The notes under the pieces were generated by a model. It saw only the letters and a list, made by a program, of their open reading frames with translations, was not told the origin of the DNA and did no database searches. From the NCBI GenBank assembly GCA_016744485.1, contig JADGEG010000126.1, positions 1 through 6,094 of the forward strand: DNA of 6,094 nucleotides, written 5' to 3'. Shown here piece after piece: positions 1 to 6,066 of this stretch; position 1 is the stretch's first letter; each line of letters opens with the position of its first letter. Source of the DNA: Arcobacter sp. (GTDB taxonomy: Bacteria; Campylobacterota; Campylobacteria; Campylobacterales; Arcobacteraceae). A program made the translations under genes and the position numbers.

Positions 1-29
1 CATTTCCTTTATATTTTAAATTAATATTA

Positions 30-38
30 TGCTATAAT
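30..38 (+). promoter_or_regulatory. Extended -10 promoter of the LPS-core operon
   Basis: The bases read TGC followed by a perfect TATAAT at 33-38, which is a TGnTATAAT extended -10 element. No convincing -35 box lies upstream, only AT-rich sequence, as is usual for sigma-70 promoters in Campylobacterota. Transcription would start near 45, giving a leader of about 38 bases before the ATG at 83. It is the only good promoter I see before the three overlapping genes that follow, so it probably drives all of them, unless they are also read from upstream of the window. Confidence 0.6.
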
Positions 39-82
39 TAAATTCAAGATTGTCTTAGATTTAAATTAAAAAGTTAACAAAT

Positions 83-1336
83 ATGAAAAAATCTCCATTT
101 AATTGGGATAAAAACTCAGATCAACCTTACAGTATAAAAAATAAAGAATATAAAAATATGATGAGAAAAAAGAATATGTATACTTATATTCCGATGTTTT
201 TTTCTTCTATCATTATATTTCCTATATCTTTGTTAGTTTCTTATTTTTTTAAAGGAAAGCAAAATAATTCTAAAGATTTTTTTGGTATGGGTGTGAACTT
301 AGATAAAGGTGAAGAACAAGTAGAATTAATAAAAGAATTAAATTGTAAAAATCTTTTAATTAGAGTACCACTAGAAGATATAGCAAGTATCGACAAATAT
401 GTAAGTTTTACAAAATTATTTCCAAAATGTAAAATTGTGATTAATATTTTACAAAATAGAGAAAATATTGAAAATAAAGAATTATTAAGAAAAAACTTAA
501 CATTAATCTTTTCTTCTTTTAAAGGTATCTGTAACGAATTTCAAATTGCAAATGCAATTAACCGAACTAAATGGGGTTTTTTTTCTGTTAAAGAATACTT
601 AGATTTTTATTTAATAGCCTTTAATATTAGAAATGAATCTTTTAAAAATTATGTACTTATAGGTCCAAGTGTGATTGATTTTGAGTACCATTTTACTATT
701 AGAGCATTATTTAATAAACTTGGAATTTATTTTGATAAGGTATCAGCTTTATTGTATGTAGATAGAAAAGGAGCTCCTGAAAATAAACAATTATTTACTT
801 TTGATACTAATAAAAAAATAAATTTATTATATACTTTAGCTTCTCTTGCAAAACAATCAAGTAATAAAATTATCATTAGTGAAGTTAACTGGCCAATATC
901 AAATACAAAACCATATGCTCCAACAAGTGAAAAAGAATGTGTAAGTGAAGAAGAATATGCAAGGTTTATGCTACGATATTATCTTTTAGCTTATGGAAGC
1001 TTAAAAATACAAAGTGTTTATTGGCATCAATTAATAGCAGCTGGTTATGGTTTAATAGATAATAGAAAAAGCTTACGACAACGAAGTGCCTTTGAGGTTT
1101 ATAAAGTTATGCTTAGTTTCTTACAAGACTCAGAACTTATTAAATATTCACAATCAAAAGATTTACATGTTCTAACTTGTAAAATTAATAAAAATAAAAA
1201 ACTAGATATTATATGGTTATCTTCAAAAAGAAAAATACCATTAAATGACTTTGGTGAAGTTTATGATATGTTTGGGAAACAACTCAAAAATGATATAAAA
1301 ATAAGTGATCATCCAATATATGCCTACCATCAATAA
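83..1336 (+). CDS. Membrane-anchored glycoside hydrolase-like (clan GH-A type) TIM-barrel protein
   Basis: A 417-residue protein of unknown exact function. Residues 1-31 are hydrophilic and rich in Lys/Arg. One hydrophobic segment follows at about 33-56, so it is probably an uncleaved membrane anchor with the C-terminal domain in the periplasm. From about residue 65 it looks like a (beta/alpha)8 barrel of the GH5/GH39 clan. The strand-7 motif ISEVNWP gives a nucleophile-like Glu267, and VYWHQL at 312-317 carries the usual strand-8 Trp (W314). The strand-4 motif, where active enzymes have N-E-P, reads N157-A158-I159-N160 and then RTKWG, so the acid/base Glu is absent. LYVDRKGAPEN at 224-234 also looks family-conserved. 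The start at 83 has only a weak purine-rich leader; Met26, Met27 or Met32 are possible but less likely because they would trim the cytoplasmic tail. The gene overlaps waaF by 17 bases, which suggests a role in surface-glycan synthesis or trimming. The fold is likely; the activity is not established. Confidence 0.7.
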   Translation: MKKSPFNWDKNSDQPYSIKNKEYKNMMRKKNMYTYIPMFFSSIIIFPISLLVSYFFKGKQNNSKDFFGMGVNLDKGEEQVELIKELNCKNLLIRVPLEDIASIDKYVSFTKLFPKCKIVINILQNRENIENKELLRKNLTLIFSSFKGICNEFQIANAINRTKWGFFSVKEYLDFYLIAFNIRNESFKNYVLIGPSVIDFEYHFTIRALFNKLGIYFDKVSALLYVDRKGAPENKQLFTFDTNKKINLLYTLASLAKQSSNKIIISEVNWPISNTKPYAPTSEKECVSEEEYARFMLRYYLLAYGSLKIQSVYWHQLIAAGYGLIDNRKSLRQRSAFEVYKVMLSFLQDSELIKYSQSKDLHVLTCKINKNKKLDIIWLSSKRKIPLNDFGEVYDMFGKQLKNDIKISDHPIYAYHQ

Positions 1337-2261
1337 AATATTCATTGAAATTCCTACTTGGTTGGGTGACGCTATTATGACAACTCCTGCCATTGAAAAT
1401 ATCAAACTTATATATCCAAATGCGAAGATTACAATTTTAGGTTCGTATGTTTCAACAAAAGCTTTTAAAAAATCAAAACATATTAAAAAAATTATTGTAG
1501 ATATTAGTAAAAAAGGTGGAAATAGGTTTTTTAATCTTTATAATTTAGCTAAACAAGTAGGCAAAGTAGACTTAGCAATATCATTTAGAAAAAGCTTTTC
1601 TTCTAAATTTATGATGTTTTTTATAAAGTCAAAAAATAAATATACTTATAAAAGATATACAAAAAAAGAACTCCATCAAGTTTTAAGATACAATGATTTT
1701 ATTAATATTTCTTTAAATACTAAGCTTGAAGCAAAAGATTTATACTTAGATTTTAAAGCTTTTAAATATGATAAACCAACTCTTGGTATTAATCCAGGTG
1801 CTACTTATGGAAGTGCTAAAAGATGGTATCCACAAGAATTTGCAAAAGTTGCTATAAGTTTATCTTCAAAATACGATATAATTATTTTTGGATCTTCTTC
1901 TGAAATAGATATTGCAAAAGATATTGAAAATATTTTCATACAACAAGATATTAAAAACTATAAAAATTTAGCTTCGAAGACTTCAATACCAAAACTTATT
2001 TCTAAAATAGCAGGTTTAGAGATATTTCTTACAAACGATTCAGGTCCTATGCATATAGCGGCATCTTTTAAAGTAAATACTTACTGTATTTTTGGACCTA
2101 CAAGATATAATGAAACAAATCAATGGAACAATAAAAATGAACATATAATTAGTAAAAATTTAGACTGCTCACCTTGTATGAAAAGAATTTGTCCTATAAA
2201 AACTCATGCTTGCATGAAAGAAATAACAGCTAATGATGTATTAAAGCTTATAAATGAATAA
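1320..2261 (+). CDS. waaF: ADP-heptose:LPS heptosyltransferase II (GT9 family)
   Basis: WaaF adds the second L-glycero-D-manno-heptose to the inner core of LPS/LOS at the cytoplasmic face of the inner membrane, using ADP-heptose. The 313-residue protein has the GT9 hallmarks: IPTWLGDAIM at 11-20 with the candidate catalytic Asp17, NPGATYGSAKRW at 158-169 with Lys167, and NDSGPMHIA at 239-247, which contributes to nucleotide-sugar binding. The C-terminal cysteine cluster typical of WaaF is present (C283, C286, C291, C298). I chose the ATG at 1320 rather than an in-frame GTG at 1305: family members begin only a few residues before the IFIEIPTWLGD strand, and a weak AAGTGA lies 11 bases before 1320, while nothing resembling a ribosome site precedes 1305. 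The gene overlaps the upstream gene by 17 bases and the downstream one by 8. WaaF is preferred over WaaC because of the Cys cluster and the TWLGDAIM motif. Confidence 0.88.
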   Translation: MPTINKIFIEIPTWLGDAIMTTPAIENIKLIYPNAKITILGSYVSTKAFKKSKHIKKIIVDISKKGGNRFFNLYNLAKQVGKVDLAISFRKSFSSKFMMFFIKSKNKYTYKRYTKKELHQVLRYNDFINISLNTKLEAKDLYLDFKAFKYDKPTLGINPGATYGSAKRWYPQEFAKVAISLSSKYDIIIFGSSSEIDIAKDIENIFIQQDIKNYKNLASKTSIPKLISKIAGLEIFLTNDSGPMHIAASFKVNTYCIFGPTRYNETNQWNNKNEHIISKNLDCSPCMKRICPIKTHACMKEITANDVLKLINE

Positions 2262-3132
2262 TATTACGATATCTTATTTAAAACAAAATTTATTAATAGA
2301 AGAAATAGAGAAAGAAAACTTTATAGAAGTAATCAAAAAACAATCAGTTTTAAATAAACTATTCTTAAAAAAACAAGTTTTTGCAGATGTGTATTTTCAT
2401 TTTGGAACTTTAAATAAATCTTCTATTTTAAATATTATTAATGCAAAACTAATTATTGTTAGTTCCAATGCAATAAGAAACATGATTTTAGAAAACATTA
2501 AAAATGAAAATTTAGCTATTGAAGTAATCTATCCAAGTATAAATATAGAAAATAAAGAAATAAAAGAAATAAAAAAATTAAAAGCTAAACTATATCAAGA
2601 ACTAAATATTGATACTAAAAATAAAATTATTCTTTTTACAGCTAAAAATTTTAAAACAGGAGGAATTAATAAATTTCTTGAAATCATTAACGAACTAAAC
2701 TATAAATATATTCAAGTTATAATTGCAGGAAGTTCACAAGATATTTATGCTTTAAAATTTAAATTAAATTCTTATAGTTTTATTGATAAATTAATTTTAT
2801 TAGACAATTATCAAGAGCTTGACAATTTATTTTTACTTGCAGATTTTTTTATTCTTCCAGGTAATACAAATACTTTTTCTATTAATGTCTTAAAAGCTAT
2901 GTACTTTAAATGTATTGTTTTTGTAAGTAAAATAAATAATGCTAGTGAAATTGTTGATATTTTTTCAACTATTGATAATTATTCTCCTACAAATACAAGC
3001 TTTAAACTTGATTCGTTATTCATTAGAGAAACAGAATTAAAATCTATTCAACAAGGAAATAAAAACATAGCAAAAAATTTTCTATTGAAACAAAATTTAT
3101 TAAGATTTAAAAAGCTTATTAGTAAAATTTAA
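2254..3132 (+). CDS. Short GT4-like (GT-B fold) glycosyltransferase with degenerate EX7E motif
   Basis: A 292-residue protein that resembles retaining glycosyltransferases of group 1/GT4, but shorter than the usual 340-400. The N-terminal half is reduced. It has the interdomain stretch IVSSNAIRNMI at 68-78 and VIYPSIN at 91-97. The C-terminal Rossmann domain starts at ILFTAKNFKTGGI (126-138), continues with VIIAGSS (155-161), and has the donor-site region LPGNTNTFSINVLKAM at 201-216. In active GT4 enzymes that region carries EX7E; here the two positions are Asn206 and Lys214. The start codon overlaps the waaF stop (ATGAATAA), so translation is probably coupled, and it lacks a good Shine-Dalgarno of its own. 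The position after waaF suggests transfer of an LPS/LOS core sugar. Donor, acceptor and even activity are unknown. The ORF is intact and uses the same codons as its neighbours, so it does not look like a decaying gene. Confidence 0.7.
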   Translation: MNNITISYLKQNLLIEEIEKENFIEVIKKQSVLNKLFLKKQVFADVYFHFGTLNKSSILNIINAKLIIVSSNAIRNMILENIKNENLAIEVIYPSINIENKEIKEIKKLKAKLYQELNIDTKNKIILFTAKNFKTGGINKFLEIINELNYKYIQVIIAGSSQDIYALKFKLNSYSFIDKLILLDNYQELDNLFLLADFFILPGNTNTFSINVLKAMYFKCIVFVSKINNASEIVDIFSTIDNYSPTNTSFKLDSLFIRETELKSIQQGNKNIAKNFLLKQNLLRFKKLISKI

Positions 3133-3133
3133 A

Positions 3134-3158
3134 TTTAGCTTAAGATAAATAAGCTAAA
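3134..3158. repeat. Inverted repeat between the GT4-like gene and rpmB
   Basis: TTTAGCTTA (3134-3142) and TAAGCTAAA (3150-3158) are perfect 9-base inverted repeats with a 7-base loop. The hairpin begins two bases after the stop codon of the upstream gene. It could be a weak intrinsic terminator, since T-rich sequence follows at 3166-3174, but there is no clean U-tract directly after the stem. The right arm also overlaps the -10 box of the rpmB promoter, so it may be an operator or a chance repeat in AT-rich DNA. Confidence 0.4.
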
Positions 3159-3160
3159 AT
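3153..3160 (+). promoter_or_regulatory. Likely rpmB promoter (-10 box GCTAAAAT)
   Basis: TAAAAT at 3155-3160 preceded by GC matches the extended -10 style of the other two promoters in this window (GCTATAAT at 31-38, GCTAAAAT at 5794-5801). The ten bases AAGCTAAAAT recur exactly at 5792-5801. Upstream is TTAAGATAAATAA, compatible with the T/A-rich -35 region of Campylobacterota promoters. Transcription would start near 3167, leaving a leader of about 26 bases with a Shine-Dalgarno AAGGAA at 3181-3186, six bases before the ATG. Confidence 0.55.
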
Positions 3161-3192
3161 ACAAGTTATTTTTATTAATCAAGGAATATACA

Positions 3193-3381
3193 ATGGCAAG
3201 AAGATGTGCAATATCAGGAAAAGGTCCAATGGCTGGACATAATGTTAGTCATGCAAAGAATAGAACAAAAAGAAGATTTTTACCTAATTTAAGAGTTGTT
3301 AGAATAACTCTAGAAGATGGTACAAGCAAGAAAATTAGAATATGTGCTAAAGAATTAAGAACTCTTAAAAAACACTCATAA
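3193..3381 (+). CDS. rpmB: 50S ribosomal protein L28 (bL28)
   Basis: A 62-residue, highly basic protein of the large ribosomal subunit. The N-terminal RRCAISGKGPMAGHNVSHA (3-21), the central KRRFLPNL (27-34) and the end RICAKELRTLKK (49-60) are diagnostic of bL28. Length is normal for the short bacterial form. Zinc-binding L28 proteins have two CxxC pairs; here only the first residue of each remains (Cys5 followed by Ser8, Cys51 followed by Glu54), so this is a zinc-independent type. It has the clearest ribosome site of any annotated gene start in the first two regions (AAGGAA, spacing 6) and its own promoter, consistent with high expression. The channel gene begins 23 bases downstream with no terminator between them. 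Confidence 0.97.
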   Translation: MARRCAISGKGPMAGHNVSHAKNRTKRRFLPNLRVVRITLEDGTSKKIRICAKELRTLKKHS

Positions 3382-3404
3382 AAAATGCTTACTAAAGTGC
3401 TTCT

Positions 3405-4526
3405 ATGGGCATATATAAAAAAATAAAGAAAACACTTGGTTGGAAGATTAGACCAAATAAGCCTGAGTATAATTTAGATGCACTTTTATACTCACAATTA
3501 AAACCTTTTAGATTACCTTTACTTTTAGTTCAAAGTCTTATGATGATAGGAACTATTGGTTATATTGTAATTGATGATTTTACTATATTAGATGCAATTT
3601 ATCAAACAGGAATTACTTTTACAACAGTTGGATTTGGAGAAATTTCTCCCATATCTCCAGCTGGAAGATTTTTTACAATTACACTTATTATTTTTGGATT
3701 TGCAACATTTACACTTTCAACTGCAATAGTAATTGATGCTGTTATAAAAGGTAAATTATTTGATCTTTACAAGGAGCGAAATATGCTTTATAAAATAGCT
3801 AGATTAAGACGACATTTTGTGATTTTCTATCATAATGAATATACCATTCAACTTGCAAAACAATTTAGTGAAAGTCATATACCTTTTGTAGTTGTAGATC
3901 CAAGTGACAATATGGAAAAATTAGCTAAAGAACATAGATATCCATATTTTATAAAAGATGAACCATATAAAGAATCTGCTTTTTTAAAATCACATTTAAG
4001 TTCTGCAAAAGGTGTAATATCATTATCTAAAAATATTTCAGATAATATTACTCTAATAGCATCAGTTCGGCTTTATGAAAAAGAATTAGGAAGATTGCCT
4101 TTTTTAATTATTTCAAATGCTGAAACACAAAATGAAAAAATTAGACTTCAAAAATTAGGTGCAAATAAAGTTGTAGCAACTCCAGCACTTATGGCAAAGA
4201 GAGTTTCAGCTATGGCAATACGTCCTGATATGGAAAATGTTTTAGATGAGTTTTTATATAAACCTGACACTCCTATTGATATGGAAGAAGTTTATGTAAA
4301 TGAAGATTCATGGCTTGTTAATAATCAATTAAAAGATGTGCACTTAAGAGATAAAATGAAAGTATCTGTTATTGGAATCACAGAAGAAAAAGGTAATTTT
4401 ATTCAAATGCCAAAAGGAACAAGTGTAGTAAAAGCAAATTGCAAACTTTTATTAGTAGGTAATCAAAGAGGTATAGCAAAAGCAAAAAGAATTATTCTTC
4501 AAAAAAATAAACCAAAGAACCTATAA
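3405..4526 (+). CDS. Two-helix potassium channel with RCK (TrkA-N/TrkA-C) domain, KchA-like
   Basis: A 373-residue inner-membrane potassium channel. Order of parts: cytoplasmic N-terminus; first membrane helix about 37-57; pore helix about 62-73; selectivity filter TTVGFGE at 73-79; second membrane helix about 86-113; linker; RCK Rossmann domain about 137-262; TrkA-C-like regulatory domain about 290-368. This is the same architecture as MthK and Helicobacter pylori KchA, which from memory also lies next to rpmB. The RCK domain has no GxGxxG motif: the first turn reads FYHNEYT (141-147), similar to the non-canonical turn of MthK, so NAD(H) binding is doubtful. Asp185 aligns with a Ca2+ ligand of MthK, but one of the other ligands appears replaced by Asn238. 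The full-length start at 3405 has only a weak Shine-Dalgarno, whereas an internal in-frame ATG (Met127, 3783) has a perfect one and could give a free RCK subunit. The gene follows rpmB and abuts argJ. Confidence 0.9.
   Translation: MGIYKKIKKTLGWKIRPNKPEYNLDALLYSQLKPFRLPLLLVQSLMMIGTIGYIVIDDFTILDAIYQTGITFTTVGFGEISPISPAGRFFTITLIIFGFATFTLSTAIVIDAVIKGKLFDLYKERNMLYKIARLRRHFVIFYHNEYTIQLAKQFSESHIPFVVVDPSDNMEKLAKEHRYPYFIKDEPYKESAFLKSHLSSAKGVISLSKNISDNITLIASVRLYEKELGRLPFLIISNAETQNEKIRLQKLGANKVVATPALMAKRVSAMAIRPDMENVLDEFLYKPDTPIDMEEVYVNEDSWLVNNQLKDVHLRDKMKVSVIGITEEKGNFIQMPKGTSVVKANCKLLLVGNQRGIAKAKRIILQKNKPKNL
3771..3785 (+). promoter_or_regulatory. Internal ribosome binding site and start codon for a free RCK subunit
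   Basis: AAGGAG at 3771-3776 lies exactly six bases before ATG at 3783-3785, in frame with the channel gene (Met127). The product would run to 4526 as a 247-residue soluble RCK plus TrkA-C protein. The site is encoded by AAG GAG CGA, all minority codons here, where AAA, GAA and AGA dominate. It is a better ribosome site than that of the full-length channel. In MthK an internal start at Met107 sits ten residues before the first RCK strand; here Met127 is also ten residues before His137, which begins the equivalent strand. The match to MthK is from memory; actual use of the site is inference. Confidence 0.55.
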
Positions 4527-4527
4527 A

Positions 4528-5709
4528 ATGTTTTTAATTTTTCCAATTAAGGGTTACATTGACCAAATTGATGGTTTTTTTTGTGATGGAATTCATGCTA
4601 ATTTAAAGGCAAATAAAGAAAAAGATTTAGGTTTTATTTACAGTGATACTTTATGTGAAGTTGAAGCACTTTTTACAAGTAATACATTTAAAGCAGCTCC
4701 TTTAAAGCATTATGCTTTGTATCCTACTAATTTTAAAACTAACTTTGTATTAATTAATGCAAAAAATGCAAATGCAATGACTGGTAAACAAGGTATAAAA
4801 AATATTAATACAATATTTTCATCTTTAAATAATAAATTCATAAATCCTATTATGAGTTCAACTGGTGTAATAGGAAATCATTTACCAATTGATAAAATTA
4901 TAACAAGTGCTAATACTTTTGATTTGTCTGCAAAAAATGGTGAATCCTTAAGTCATGCTATTATGACAACAGATGCTTATGCTAAAACATCTATGTATGA
5001 AGTAAAACTTGAAGATGGAAGTTCTTTTAAAATAGGTGCTATTGCTAAAGGTGCTGGAATGATAAATCCAAACTTAGCAACTATGTTGTGTTTTATTTGT
5101 ACAAATGCTTCCATTCCAAAAAAGCATATGAAAGAAGCATTAAAAAAAGCAAGTCATAGTACTTTTAATGCTATATCAGTTGATGGTGATACTTCTACAA
5201 ATGATACAATTATGCTTTTAAGTAATAAAAAATCAAACTCGTATAACAAAGAAGCTTTTCAAGAAGCTTTACACTTAGTTATGCACGATATTGCAATACT
5301 AATGGTAAGAGATGGTGAGGGTGCAAAAAAATCTGTTGCTTTTGAAGTTATTAATGCTATAAATGAAAAAGAAGCACAAACTGCTGCAAAAGCTTTATCA
5401 AACTCACTATTAGTTAAAACGGCATTATTCGGAGAAGATCCAAATTTTGGACGAATAGCTTCAACTATTGGAGCATCACAAATACAATGTTGTGAAGAAC
5501 AACTAATTATTTCTTATAATAATGTTGTTGTATTTAAAAAAGGTGAAATAGTATTTGATAAAGATGTAGAGGAACAAGCATTAGAAGTACTTAAAAATAA
5601 TGAATTCAAAATAACTTGCGATATTGGTTTAGGAAATGCAAAATTTACTGCTTATGGATGTGATTTAGGGCATAAGTATATTGAAATAAATGCAGACTAT
5701 AGAACATAA
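4528..5709 (+). CDS. argJ: Glutamate N-acetyltransferase / ornithine acetyltransferase
   Basis: ArgJ moves the acetyl group from N-acetylornithine to glutamate, closing the acetyl cycle of arginine biosynthesis in the cytoplasm; some members also use acetyl-CoA for the first step. The 393-residue length is normal. The family's self-cleavage site is intact in KGAGMINPNLATML (174-187): cleavage between Ala184 and Thr185 would give an alpha chain of 184 residues and a beta chain of 209 with Thr185 as nucleophile. The oxyanion-hole motif STGVIG is at 111-116 (Thr112, Gly113). TTDA at 147-150, SVDGDTSTNDT at 217-227, GEDPNFGRI at 302-310 and the C-terminal INADYRT are all conserved. Whether it is mono- or bifunctional cannot be read from sequence. 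The start at 4528 matches the family N-terminus (IFPIKGY). It lies one base after the channel gene's stop, so it is probably translationally coupled and cotranscribed with rpmB and the channel. Confidence 0.95.
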   Translation: MFLIFPIKGYIDQIDGFFCDGIHANLKANKEKDLGFIYSDTLCEVEALFTSNTFKAAPLKHYALYPTNFKTNFVLINAKNANAMTGKQGIKNINTIFSSLNNKFINPIMSSTGVIGNHLPIDKIITSANTFDLSAKNGESLSHAIMTTDAYAKTSMYEVKLEDGSSFKIGAIAKGAGMINPNLATMLCFICTNASIPKKHMKEALKKASHSTFNAISVDGDTSTNDTIMLLSNKKSNSYNKEAFQEALHLVMHDIAILMVRDGEGAKKSVAFEVINAINEKEAQTAAKALSNSLLVKTALFGEDPNFGRIASTIGASQIQCCEEQLIISYNNVVVFKKGEIVFDKDVEEQALEVLKNNEFKITCDIGLGNAKFTAYGCDLGHKYIEINADYRT

Positions 5710-5734
5710 AATAAGATTATAAATATTAACAATT

Positions 5735-5755
5735 AAATTTAAATTTTTTTATTAT
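5735..5755 (+). terminator. Possible weak terminator after argJ
   Basis: AAATTTAAATTT (5735-5746) is a perfect palindrome followed by more T residues. It could act as a weak intrinsic terminator for the rpmB-channel-argJ unit. The stem is only A/T pairs and has no proper loop, so chance is a strong alternative in this base composition. It is reported because no better candidate exists in the 129-base spacer. Confidence 0.2.
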
Positions 5756-5777
5756 TTTGTATTGCTTTATATAAATT

Positions 5778-5810
5778 TTGACTATTTTTTAAAGCTAAAA
5801 TTGATATAAT
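5778..5810 (+). promoter_or_regulatory. Promoter of the DUF465 gene
   Basis: Two candidate -10 boxes lie close together: TGATATAAT (extended -10 with a perfect TATAAT at 5805-5810) and GCTAAAAT (5794-5801), which shares ten bases with the rpmB promoter. TTGACT at 5778-5783 resembles a -35 box but sits 21 bases from TATAAT and 12 from TAAAAT, both poor spacings. TATAAT would start transcription near 5817 and give a leader of about 22 bases. Confidence 0.55.
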
Positions 5811-5838
5811 TAATTCTAAACAATATAAAGGATGATAA

Positions 5839-6057
5839 ATGTTTCATGAACACAGAGAGCTAATATCAAAGTTAAAAAAAGAAGATATGTATTTTAATAA
5901 AATATTTTTAAAACACAATGAATTAGATGAAGAAATTTTAGAATTAGAAAAAAATAGAACAGACCAATTTATTATTGAAACAAAGAAAAAAGAAAAACTA
6001 AAACTCAAAGATGAAGTATATAATTTAATTATTAAGTATAAAAACAAAAGTGTTTAA
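5839..6057 (+). CDS. DUF465 / YdcH-like small helical protein
   Basis: A 72-residue, strongly charged, all-helical protein. It matches the DUF465 (YdcH, SlyX-like) pattern as I know it: MFHEHRELISKLK at the start, KHNELDEEI in the middle (25-33) and KKEKLKLKDEVY near the end (50-61). These probably form two antiparallel helices in a coiled-coil hairpin. No enzymatic residues or membrane segment are visible, and the function of the family is unknown. The start is well supported by AAAGGA at 5827-5832, six bases before the ATG, and by the family N-terminus. It has its own promoter and is probably monocistronic. An antisense ORF of 67 codons over the same bases is a by-product of the Lys/Glu-rich composition. 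Confidence 0.88.
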   Translation: MFHEHRELISKLKKEDMYFNKIFLKHNELDEEILELEKNRTDQFIIETKKKEKLKLKDEVYNLIIKYKNKSV

Positions 6058-6060
6058 AAT
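6055..6060 (+). promoter_or_regulatory. Possible -10 box before the right-edge RNA
   Basis: TAAAAT overlaps the stop codon of the DUF465 gene and lies six bases before G6067, the proposed first base of the candidate RNA. The box equals the rpmB -10 hexamer but lacks the preceding GC. Support depends on the RNA call being right. Confidence 0.3.
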
Positions 6061-6066
6061 TATATA

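Noticed and set aside
577..584. Runs of 7-8 T in the barrel gene (also T8 at 4575-4582 in argJ) as phase-variation tracts
   Set aside because: Such runs encode Phe-Phe and occur throughout this AT-rich window, including in housekeeping argJ; Campylobacterota contingency loci mostly use longer G/C runs.
1305..1319. Upstream GTG start for waaF
   Set aside because: It would add five residues not expected from the family and has no Shine-Dalgarno; the ATG at 1320 fits the WaaF N-terminus and has AAGTGA upstream.
5778..5783. TTGACT as a true -35 box
   Set aside because: Spacing to the nearby -10 boxes is 21 or 12 bases, far from 17, and promoters in this group rarely need a -35.
5844..6047. Antisense ORF of 67 codons over the DUF465 gene
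   Set aside because: Its Ser/Phe-rich sequence is the complement of a Lys/Glu-rich gene, there is no ribosome site, and the + strand gene is a recognisable family.
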